A stretch of 21,774 nucleotides of DNA from an uncultured Collinsella sp. (lineage in GTDB: Bacteria; Actinomycetota; Coriobacteriia; Coriobacteriales; Coriobacteriaceae), in the NCBI GenBank assembly GCA_900545835.1, contig URBB01000025.1, positions 1-21,774 of the forward strand, in the 5' to 3' direction. Numbering within the stretch: the first letter of the stretch is position 1; each line of letters opens with the position of its first letter. A program made the translations under genes and the position numbers. This document shows, piece by piece, positions 15,871-21,774 of the stretch. Under the pieces are notes generated by a model. The model had not been told where the DNA came from. It worked only from the letters and a program-made list of their open reading frames with translations, and searched no databases.

Positions 15871-17070
15871 GCGGGATTTGGCGCGTGAGAGGGCCAGGCC
15901 TACGGCGGCAATGGCGGCGGCGAAGAGCACGGTGACGCCCAGGTCGCAGGCGATGTCGCCCAACACGGCAGACGTCAGGTCCGAAGCAAGCGCCTTGCCG
16001 ATCGCGTCGTTCACCCAATACGTCGGCACAAAGTGCGCCACCGTCTGCACGGCCGAGCTCATGAGCGACAGCGGCATCCAAGCGCCGCCCAAAAACGTCA
16101 TGAGCATGCCGAGCAGGTTGCCCACACCGTTGAGCAGCTCCTCACGCGCACCCAGGCTCGAAAGGGCAAAGCCAACGGCCAGAGGCGTGCACGCCAGGGC
16201 AAACGTCGCCGCCAGCGCCAGGCACACACGACCCACGCCGACCTCGGCAACCGCGCCGGCAAAGCCCACGACGCCCATCATGCTCGACACAAACCAGGTG
16301 CAGACGGTGAGCACTGCGGCAGCCGCGAACACGGCAAGCGAGCGCTGGCGCTCGGAGACCGGGCCGGCATCCATACGACGCACGCGCTCGGGCTCGTTCA
16401 TGCCCGAGAACACCAACCCCACCGATACGATGACCGACGAGATAATCGCGTACGCGCCAAAGTTGAAATACGACTCGAGCGTGGCGGCAGCCGTCGAGTC
16501 GACCTTGACCTGCTCGATCTGGACCTCCGCGCGCTTTGCAGCGGCATGCTCGGCGGCCTTGGCAACGTCGCCGTTAGAAGCAGCGGGCTCAAGCGCCGCC
16601 GCAGCGCCCGCGAGCGAGATCCAGCGCGAGGCCTCGGCAGACGAAAGCGCCGCCGCCATGGTGCCGGAACCGTAGGTCACGTCGAGCTTGGGCAGGGCCT
16701 CCCCCGCGCGGGCAGCCGCAACGAGGTCGCCCTCAAACTCCTCCGGGATAAAGAACACGCAGTCGGCGCTGCCCTTGGCGCTGTTGCTCTTGGAGAGCGC
16801 GTCCGCAAGGTCGTACGTATCGTCGCCGATGCCCGTGACCAGCTCAAAACGCGAACCCAGATGCTTGGTAAGCGCACGCGAAAGGTCGCTGTCGTCGCGG
16901 TCGACCACGATCACGTTAGCATCGTAGGGCTTGTACTCGGTGAGCTGCGACGAGTTCCAGCTCACCGATGCCGCGATGAATACGCCCATGAGCGAGATGA
17001 ACACCGTATAGATAAGCAGGTAGAACGGGTGCGCCAGCGCCATGCGAAGCGCGGTCTTAAAGGTGCTCAT
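15865..17070 (-). CDS. ABC-2 type exporter permease (second)
   Basis: 401 residues in the ABC2_membrane_3 layout: one N-terminal membrane helix (15-36), an extracytoplasmic domain (about 38-200), then five helices (204-224, 245-272, 281-303, 312-335, 372-394). These proteins form the membrane channel of drug, lipid or peptide exporters, usually as a dimer with a second permease. Start ATG 17070 has AAGGAG at 5-nt spacing and overlaps the end of the upstream permease gene by 14 bp, so the two are translationally linked and probably form a heterodimer. The substrate cannot be told from sequence. Confidence 0.85.
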   Translation of the reverse strand: MSTFKTALRMALAHPFYLLIYTVFISLMGVFIAASVSWNSSQLTEYKPYDANVIVVDRDDSDLSRALTKHLGSRFELVTGIGDDTYDLADALSKSNSAKGSADCVFFIPEEFEGDLVAAARAGEALPKLDVTYGSGTMAAALSSAEASRWISLAGAAAALEPAASNGDVAKAAEHAAAKRAEVQIEQVKVDSTAAATLESYFNFGAYAIISSVIVSVGLVFSGMNEPERVRRMDAGPVSERQRSLAVFAAAAVLTVCTWFVSSMMGVVGFAGAVAEVGVGRVCLALAATFALACTPLAVGFALSSLGAREELLNGVGNLLGMLMTFLGGAWMPLSLMSSAVQTVAHFVPTYWVNDAIGKALASDLTSAVLGDIACDLGVTVLFAAAIAAVGLALSRAKSRA

Positions 17071-18244
17071 AGCGACTCCTTCCAAAGATCAGCGTAGCGG
17101 CGGCGACAAACACCAGGGCCATCAGGACGAGCGCGCCCGCGCGAACAGCGAAGGGCCCCAGGTCCTCAAAGAAATACAGGCGATTGAACATGTCGCAGAT
17201 GAGCTTGACGGGGTTGAGCCAGCACTCGGCCGGGCAGGCGCGGGCGACGTCGTCGGCAAGTGCCATCGCCGGCTCGCCGTAGAGGCCGGCGAACAGGGCG
17301 CACGTGGTGGCAAAGCCCGTGAGGATGCCCGACTTGGACGCCTTTCCGCCCTTAACGGGAAGCGTGCCCACAAAGAGCCCCAGGCCCGTGGCGGCAAGCG
17401 CGGAAGCGGCACCGCCCACCAGACACAGCCCCTCGCGCCCGCCAAAGTCGACGCCAACGACTAGGCGCACGTAGCCAATCGCAACCGCCATCGAGGCAAA
17501 GGAAACCAGCCACGAGCCGACAAAGATGCCGGCCAGCGACGCCGTTTTGGAAAGGCCGCCCACGCAGCGGCGCGCGCCAAGGCCCGACAGATTGGGCTGC
17601 AGGTCGACGACGCTCAAGGCGGCAAACTCGGCAGACATCATCGCGACCAGGCCAAAGAGCGCGTAATAGTAGATGACCGTGCCATCGGGTGTGGTGCGCG
17701 TAAGGCTCACGCGGCGGGTGCCGCCCTCGAGCGACAGGGCGCGAGCAACCGCCTCCGGGTCGGCGAGCGCCGCCGGGTTGTCCTGGGCAATCTGGAACAT
17801 GAGCTCGGCATTTTGCGTATACGAGCTTGCCACCGTCTCCAGAATGCTGCGATCGGTGAGCACCGACGACGCACGCGAGCCGTCGTAACTCGAAAGCAAT
17901 GTGAGTTTGGGCGTGCCCACGGTATCCACCGTGTAAATGCCCGCGACTTCGCCGGCCTTGAGCGCTTTGCGCGCGGCAGCCAAGTCTTCGTACTCGCTCA
18001 CATCGAGCAGCTGGTCGTCGCCTTCCTTGGCAAGCGAAGCCGCCACGTCCTTAAAGGTCGAGGCGTCCCAGGCCTCGTCCGCCACGACGGCAACCGGCAC
18101 CGGGTCGATCTTGCCGTCGGAGCTCAGATTCGCAAACATAAACATGAACATCGTGGAGAGCGCGACGGGAAAGATCGCGCCCCAAACCCACGTGCTCGGC
18201 CGGCGCAGCAGCGTTTTGACCGTGATGATAATGGTGTTGAACAT
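17057..18244 (-). CDS. ABC-2 type exporter permease (first)
   Basis: 395 residues with the same plan as its downstream partner: an N-terminal helix (18-40), an extracytoplasmic domain (about 45-185), and five helices (about 189-210, 236-262, 272-294, 304-325, 366-387). Start ATG 18244 follows GGGGG at 5-nt spacing and lies 9 bp after the stop of the ATPase gene. The gene order ATPase-permease-permease is standard for heterodimeric ABC-2 exporters. The role is export of an unidentified compound across the cytoplasmic membrane. Confidence 0.87.
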   Translation of the reverse strand: MFNTIIITVKTLLRRPSTWVWGAIFPVALSTMFMFMFANLSSDGKIDPVPVAVVADEAWDASTFKDVAASLAKEGDDQLLDVSEYEDLAAARKALKAGEVAGIYTVDTVGTPKLTLLSSYDGSRASSVLTDRSILETVASSYTQNAELMFQIAQDNPAALADPEAVARALSLEGGTRRVSLTRTTPDGTVIYYYALFGLVAMMSAEFAALSVVDLQPNLSGLGARRCVGGLSKTASLAGIFVGSWLVSFASMAVAIGYVRLVVGVDFGGREGLCLVGGAASALAATGLGLFVGTLPVKGGKASKSGILTGFATTCALFAGLYGEPAMALADDVARACPAECWLNPVKLICDMFNRLYFFEDLGPFAVRAGALVLMALVFVAAATLIFGRSRYEHL

Positions 18245-18253
18245 GGCTGCCCC

Positions 18254-19192
18254 CTAGTCGCGCAGCTCGCGGCCGGTGATCTCGAGGAACACGTCGTTGA
18301 GGGTCGGCGGCTCGCTCCACACGCGGCCGAGCGCCACGTCGGCGGCGCGCAGCGTGTCGAGGATGTCCACCAGGTTGTGCGGGCTCGCCTCGCAGGTGCA
18401 GACGAGCTCGCCGCCGGACAGCTCGACGCTGAGCACGTGCTCGTGGGCGCGCAGGCGCTCGACTGTGGCGGCCTCGACGGCGCCGACCTCGACAGTCACG
18501 CGCTCGCCCATCTGAATCATGCGCTTGAGCTCGTCGTTGGTGCCCTGCGCCAGCACGCGGCCGCCGTCCATGATCATGATGCGGCTGCAAATCTGCTCGA
18601 CTTCCTCCATGTAATGGCTGGTATACACCACCGTGGCGCCCTCGTCGCGCAGGCGGCAGATGCCCTCCAGGATAGCGTTGCGGCTCTGTGGATCGACCGC
18701 CACCGTGGGCTCGTCAAAGAAGATGAGCTCGGGCTTGTGCGCGATGCCGCAGGCAATGTTGAGGCGACGCGCCAGGCCGGGCGAGAGCTTGCCGGGGCGA
18801 AACTTGGTAAAGTCGCCCAGCCCGACAAAGTCGATGGCCTCTTCGACCAGCGCGCGACGGCGCTTGCGGTCGTTAACGTAGAGGCTGCAGAAATAGTCGA
18901 TGTTCTCGCGCACCGTAAGCTCATCGAATACCGCCACCTGCTGCGGCACCACGCCGATGCGGCGCTTGAGGTCGTAGCGGGCGGGCGTCATGGGCTCGCC
19001 GAACAGCTCGATGATGCCTTTGTCGTAGGCGAGCAGCTGCAAAATGCAGTTGATGGACGTGGTCTTGCCCGAGCCGTTGGGGCCCAGCAGGCCAAAGATC
19101 TCGCCGGGGGCGATGCTCAGGTTAAAGTGGTCGAGCGCAATAAGATCGTCGTAGCGCTTGACGAGGTTTTCGACGTGGACGATGTCTGTCAT
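18254..19192 (-). CDS. ABC-2 exporter ATPase (drug/lantibiotic-export type) with altered signature
   Basis: 312 residues. Walker A GPNGSGKT (37-44), Q-loop Gln84, Walker B IFFDEP (157-162) and switch His193 are intact. The signature motif, normally LSGG(M/Q), reads LSPGL (136-140), with Pro in place of the first Gly. The C-terminal 90 residues (about 225-312) match the DUF4162 type found in CcmA/DrrA-like exporters. It energises the two permeases encoded directly downstream. Start ATG 19192 has AGAAGG 9 nt upstream. It is divergent from a two-component system, whose response regulator is the likely controller. Whether the Pro lowers ATPase activity is unknown. Confidence 0.9.
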   Translation of the reverse strand: MTDIVHVENLVKRYDDLIALDHFNLSIAPGEIFGLLGPNGSGKTTSINCILQLLAYDKGIIELFGEPMTPARYDLKRRIGVVPQQVAVFDELTVRENIDYFCSLYVNDRKRRRALVEEAIDFVGLGDFTKFRPGKLSPGLARRLNIACGIAHKPELIFFDEPTVAVDPQSRNAILEGICRLRDEGATVVYTSHYMEEVEQICSRIMIMDGGRVLAQGTNDELKRMIQMGERVTVEVGAVEAATVERLRAHEHVLSVELSGGELVCTCEASPHNLVDILDTLRAADVALGRVWSEPPTLNDVFLEITGRELRD

Positions 19193-19260
19193 GAGGCGGC
19201 CCTTCTGTTGATTGCGGCCCGGTACGATTGCATCATCGCAGGAGCCGCCGGCGCGCGCCA

Positions 19261-19274
19261 GTGAGCTTTGTCAC
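19261..19274. promoter_or_regulatory. Dyad GTGA-N6-TCAC in the divergent promoter region
   Basis: GTGAGCTTTGTCAC is a half-site pair in the 210-bp region between the ABC-2 operon and the two-component genes. A further TGTCAC half-site occurs at 19346-19351. A perfect 14-bp palindrome, CGCTCGCGCGAGCG, lies at 19303-19316. Any of these could be a response-regulator or CRP-like site, but chance is possible in GC-rich DNA. Confidence 0.25.
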
Positions 19275-19390
19275 GAGTGCGAGGGAGCGGAGGCGAAACC
19301 CCCGCTCGCGCGAGCGATCGACGCCGATTTGCCGCGCGGGAGGAATGTCACAGTTGCGCAGGCGGCCCCTCCACCACGCGCGGCTTCGCG

Positions 19391-19396
19391 TACAAT
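19391..19396 (+). promoter_or_regulatory. -10 box for a probable leaderless kinase mRNA
   Basis: TACAAT lies only 6 bp before the ATG at 19403, so a start site 6-7 bp downstream of the -10 would coincide with the start codon. No ribosome binding site precedes this ATG. No good -35 is seen 16-18 bp upstream. Confidence 0.5.
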
Positions 19397-19402
19397 ACCC
19401 GT

Positions 19403-20548
19403 ATGAACAGGCTTTTCGACAAATCGATCGTGCTGGCGTGCTGTATTGCGGCCGCCATGGGTCTTGCTGTGGACGCTCGCCTGGTCGCGGCGTTTTGCCT
19501 TGGCGTTATTGCCACCTCGCTGGCCGAGCTCGCGCAGGGAAAACGCGCCCGGCGCGCGAGCGAGGCCGCGAGTTACGCTTACATCATCGCGGCCGTCTTC
19601 GTGCCGCCGTTTGTGCCGTTTGCGCCCCTCGCCCTCTATGACATCGCGCGGCGCGTGCGCCGTGAGCGTGCCTGGGTCGCACTGGGCATTGGCTCCGTCT
19701 TTGCTTTTGCGCTCGTCGCGGACCTTCGCGCCGGCGCGCTCACCGCCCGAACACTTCTGTTGACCGCCATCCTTTCGGTTGCCGCCACCTTGTTATCGCT
19801 ACGTACCGCCCAGTTGGAGCGCGAGCAGCAGCGCATGCGCCGCACCCGCGACGAGCTGCAGGAACGAGCCCTCGCGCTCGAAGCGCGCAACCGCGATCTT
19901 GCCGACCGCCAGGACTACGAAGTCGAGCTCGCGACGCTCGCCGAACGCGCCCGCATCGCGCGCGAGATCCACGATAACGTCGGGCACCAGCTCACGCGCG
20001 CCTCGCTGCAGACCGAGGCCCTGTGCGTAGTTCACGCCGACGAGCCCGGCGTCGCCGCCGATTTCGCCGACGTCAAACGCACGGTTGACGAGGCGCTCCA
20101 GCTTGTGCGCACCAGCGTCCACGCACTCAACGACAACGCCGTCGACCTTTCCGTGCAGATCGAACGCATTGTTGAAGGCGCGCGCTCGGACGGCGGCCCG
20201 CAGATTGAGCTTGAAGTTATGACCGAACATGCACCCGCAAACGTCGCGAACTGCTTTGCGGCGGTCCTGCGCGAGGCGCTCTCCAACACCATGCGCCATG
20301 CTTGTGCTCAGACCGTCACTGTACGATGCATGGAGCATCCATCGTTTTACCAGCTCATCGTCACCGACGATGGCATGGGCGGAGTCCAAGCAAGCGGCCG
20401 CTGCGCCGCAGAGGGCATGGGGCTCGCCTCCATGCGCGAGCGCATCGAGGCGCTTGGCGGCACCTTCACCGCCGGCCCGCGTGCCAGCGCCGGCGGCTGG
20501 CGCGTGTTCGCCACCGTTCCCAAACAGCAAGGAGATGAGGACCGATGA
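19403..20548 (+). CDS. NarL-type sensor histidine kinase (HisKA_3)
   Basis: 381 residues. Several N-terminal membrane helices (about 8-42, 57-80, 92-108, 116-133) are joined by very short loops, so there is no external sensor domain and the stimulus is probably sensed in the membrane. A coiled linker follows (135-178), then the HisKA_3 dimerisation/phosphoacceptor helix ERARIAREIHDNVGHQL (181-197) with His190. The HATPase domain has the N box REALSNTMRHA (290-300), G1 DDGMGG (322-327) and G2 GMGLASMRERI (338-348). The chosen ATG 19403 begins MNRLFDK directly before the first helix and appears leaderless. Longer in-frame starts (for example 19268) would add a non-family, GC-biased extension. 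It overlaps the response regulator by 4 bp (ATGA). Confidence 0.88.
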   Translation: MNRLFDKSIVLACCIAAAMGLAVDARLVAAFCLGVIATSLAELAQGKRARRASEAASYAYIIAAVFVPPFVPFAPLALYDIARRVRRERAWVALGIGSVFAFALVADLRAGALTARTLLLTAILSVAATLLSLRTAQLEREQQRMRRTRDELQERALALEARNRDLADRQDYEVELATLAERARIAREIHDNVGHQLTRASLQTEALCVVHADEPGVAADFADVKRTVDEALQLVRTSVHALNDNAVDLSVQIERIVEGARSDGGPQIELEVMTEHAPANVANCFAAVLREALSNTMRHACAQTVTVRCMEHPSFYQLIVTDDGMGGVQASGRCAAEGMGLASMRERIEALGGTFTAGPRASAGGWRVFATVPKQQGDEDR

Positions 20549-21174
20549 GGCTCATCGTTGTCGACGACGACCGCTTGGTGGTCGATTCGCTCAAGATTAT
20601 CCTGGGCGCCCAGCCGCAGATTGAAGTGGTGGGCACCGGCGCCAACGGCGACGATGCGGTGACGCTCTACGCCGAGCACGCACCCGATATCGCGCTTCTC
20701 GACATCCAGATGCCGGAGCGCGACGGCCTTTCGGCGGCACGCGAGATCCTCGAGCGCGACCCTGCGGCGTGCGTGGTGTTTCTGACGACATTCTCGGATG
20801 ACGAGTACATTGTGTCGGCGCTCAAGCTGGGCGCCCGCGGCTATCTGATTAAAACCGATGTCGCCGCCATTCCACCGGCGTTGGCGCAGGTTATGGACGG
20901 TAAACGCGTGCTCGAAGGCAAGGCAATCGAGGATATCAACTTTGATGGGGCGGACGTCGAGGCCGGCGCGACCCGCCGGCCCGCAGCCTTTGTCAGCCTG
21001 ACCGACCGCGAGTTCGAAGTCGCCGAGCTCATCGCCCGCGGCCTCGACAACAAGGAAATTGCCGCCACCGCCTACATGGGCGAAGGCACCGTACGCAACC
21101 ACATCAGCTCGATTCTTGCCAAAATGGGCCTGCGCAACCGCACCCAAATCGCCATCGCCTACCTGCGAGGGTAA
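20545..21174 (+). CDS. NarL/LuxR-type response regulator
   Basis: 209 residues. The receiver domain (1-120) has the acidic pocket Asp7-Asp8-Asp9, phosphoacceptor Asp53 (LLDIQMP), Thr80 region (FLTTFSD) and Lys103 (YLIKTD). A LuxR-type helix-turn-helix is at about 145-209 (LTDREFEVAELIARGLDNKE, then GTVRNHISSILAKMG). It is the partner of the kinase and is translated with a 4-bp ATGA overlap, with GGAGATGAGG as ribosome binding site. Systems of this class placed divergently from an ABC-2 exporter commonly control that exporter (LiaSR/DesKR-like logic), which is inference here. Confidence 0.93.
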   Translation: MRLIVVDDDRLVVDSLKIILGAQPQIEVVGTGANGDDAVTLYAEHAPDIALLDIQMPERDGLSAAREILERDPAACVVFLTTFSDDEYIVSALKLGARGYLIKTDVAAIPPALAQVMDGKRVLEGKAIEDINFDGADVEAGATRRPAAFVSLTDREFEVAELIARGLDNKEIAATAYMGEGTVRNHISSILAKMGLRNRTQIAIAYLRG

Positions 21175-21248
21175 TTACCCAGCGGCCAACCGCTCCGGCA
21201 TAGCAAAATGGCTGTTATCGATTTAATGCCATTTCAAAACCATGCCGG
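21169..21248. repeat. Cluster of hairpins after the response-regulator gene
   Basis: Three inverted repeats follow each other: GGGTAATTACCC (21169-21180, including the stop codon), AGCGG-CCAA-CCGCT (21181-21194), and a nested pair CCGGCAT/ATGCCGG (21195-21201, 21242-21248) enclosing AAATGGC/GCCATTT (21206-21212, 21228-21234). None is followed by a T-run. They may end the two-component transcript. The last arm is shared with the outer arm of the next repeat element. Confidence 0.6.
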
Positions 21249-21386
21249 ATTACGGGGCTAAACTCAGAGCCCCATCCATACCTGCGTTTTCTGCAAGATG
21301 ACGGCTCGTCTACCTGCGGTTTTATTTTCACGAATATCGGCATGGTTGGGGACTCGTGATTCAGCCCCGTAAACCGGCATAGTTTT
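21236..21386. repeat. Nested-hairpin element, copy A
   Basis: The outer arms 21236-21262 and 21360-21386 are complementary at 24 of 27 positions (ATGCCGG.TTACGGGGCT). The inner arms CCCCATCCATACC (21270-21282) and GGCATGGTTGGGG (21339-21351) match at 11 of 13. The core has CGTTTT and CTACCTGCGGTTTTATTTTC (21310-21329), also found in copy B. There is no reading frame of note. It could be a structured RNA or a palindromic mobile repeat. Confidence 0.75.
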
Positions 21387-21479
21387 GTTCAGGCGACCCC
21401 GCACGAGTGCCTCCGCCAGCCTCGCGGGACCAAAATAATCCGTTTTCCTTCGCCCCCAAGGAATCAGCCGGAACCGCTC

Positions 21480-21639
21480 GCCACGAAACCGGCCCATCTA
21501 CTACGTTTGACTCAATACCCCCGACCATACCCCCGTTTTGCAGAAAACCGCAGGCGTTCTACCTGCGGTTTTGTTTTCGCGCTTTTTGGCATGGTTGGGG
21601 GTAAGGGGCTAAACGTAGTAGATGGGCCGGTTTCGTGGC
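21480..21639. repeat. Nested-hairpin element, copy B
   Basis: The outer arms 21480-21508 and 21611-21639 are perfect reverse complements over 29 bp. Inner arms TACCCCCGACCATACC (21516-21531) and GGCATGGTTGGGGGTA (21588-21603) match at 14 of 16. The core holds a perfect 11-bp hairpin, AAAACCGCAGG/CCTGCGGTTTT (21544-21554, 21562-21572), followed by GTTTTC. Inner arms and core match copy A, whereas the outer arms are a different sequence. Confidence 0.8.
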
Positions 21640-21660
21640 AGGCCCTTCTCGCCTACGCAC

Positions 21661-21701
21661 AAAAGCGCCGCCACGGAGGAGGGAGATACCTCCGTGGCGG
21701 C
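21661..21701 (-). terminator. Intrinsic terminator for a gene lying right of the window
   Basis: GCCGCCACGGAGG (21667-21679) and CCTCCGTGGCGGC (21689-21701) form a perfect 13-bp stem with a 9-nt loop. On the minus strand it is followed by GCTTTTGTG. It would end a minus-strand gene that begins beyond the contig end. Confidence 0.7.
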
Positions 21702-21726
21702 TGGGGCTGGGGGTGGGGCTATGCTC

Positions 21727-21774
21727 CTGTCTCTTATACACATCTCCGAGCCCACGAGACCGGAGCCTATCTCG
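21727..21774. other. Illumina Nextera adapter and i7 index (assembly artefact)
   Basis: From 21727 the sequence is the Nextera mosaic end (CTGTCTCTTATACACATCT), then CCGAGCCCACGAGAC (21746-21760), an 8-base index CGGAGCCT (21761-21768), and ATCTCG, the start of the P7 region. It is not genomic. A minus-strand reading frame that starts here with Met-Tyr-Lys-Arg-Gln is produced by the adapter and should not be annotated. Confidence 0.98.

Noticed and set aside
19228..19641. Alternative frame with GGGAGGA before an ATG at 19345
   Set aside because: The spacing of the purine run to the ATG is too short, the product is Arg-rich with no domain, and the frame conflicts with the histidine kinase.
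21559..21741. A 60-codon minus-strand frame starting in the adapter
   Set aside because: Its start codon and first residues come from the Nextera adapter, and the rest runs through a terminator hairpin.

Overview
This window is about 21.8 kb of high-GC bacterial chromosome from a Gram-positive, actinobacterial-type organism. The most likely source is a member of the Coriobacteriia such as Collinsella. That assignment is inference from gene content (an NRAMP-related Mg transporter beside a PRC/MgtE_N/CBS protein, a NodB protein with a TFDEGP motif, a DUF362 ferredoxin) and from many short palindromic intergenic repeats. The last 48 bases are Illumina Nextera adapter plus index, so the right edge is an untrimmed contig end and not biology.

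Layout, left to right. 1-433 is non-coding and carries a 33-bp perfect inverted repeat around 167 bp of AT-rich DNA. 434-3549 (minus) is a two-gene magnesium-type unit: a PRC/MgtE_N/CBS membrane protein followed by an NRAMP-related transporter. 3881-5287 (minus) is a membrane-anchored NodB-fold protein that has lost its metal-binding histidines. 5360-6504 (minus) is a translationally coupled YtxH / PRC-barrel pair. 6641-8872 (minus) is a CNNM/CBS/CorC ion-transport protein followed by a small acidic-tailed protein. 8981-9664 (minus) is a hemolysin III family membrane protein. 9851-10816 (plus) is a membrane-anchored alpha/beta hydrolase with a clear promoter and two similar palindromic candidate operators. 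11068-12273 (minus) is a DUF362 2x[4Fe-4S] protein. 12383-15771 (minus) is a MacB/FtsX-type ABC exporter. 15865-19192 (minus) is an ABC-2 exporter with one ATPase and two permeases. Divergent from it, 19403-21174 (plus) encodes a NarL-type two-component system that probably controls the exporter. 21175-21726 is non-coding and packed with nested inverted repeats.

Functionally the window looks like envelope and ion-homeostasis housekeeping: Mg/divalent metal handling (the NRAMP-related and CNNM loci), envelope proteins, and two exporters. No phage genes, transposase, CRISPR array or RNA genes were recognised. The least explained material is between the genes. Two diverged copies of a nested-hairpin element lie at 21236-21386 and 21480-21639; their outer arms differ in sequence but stay self-complementary. 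A second small palindromic repeat carries the stop codon of two unrelated genes (3844-3883 and 12357-12385). A perfect long inverted repeat at 120-352 could be an invertible or miniature mobile element.
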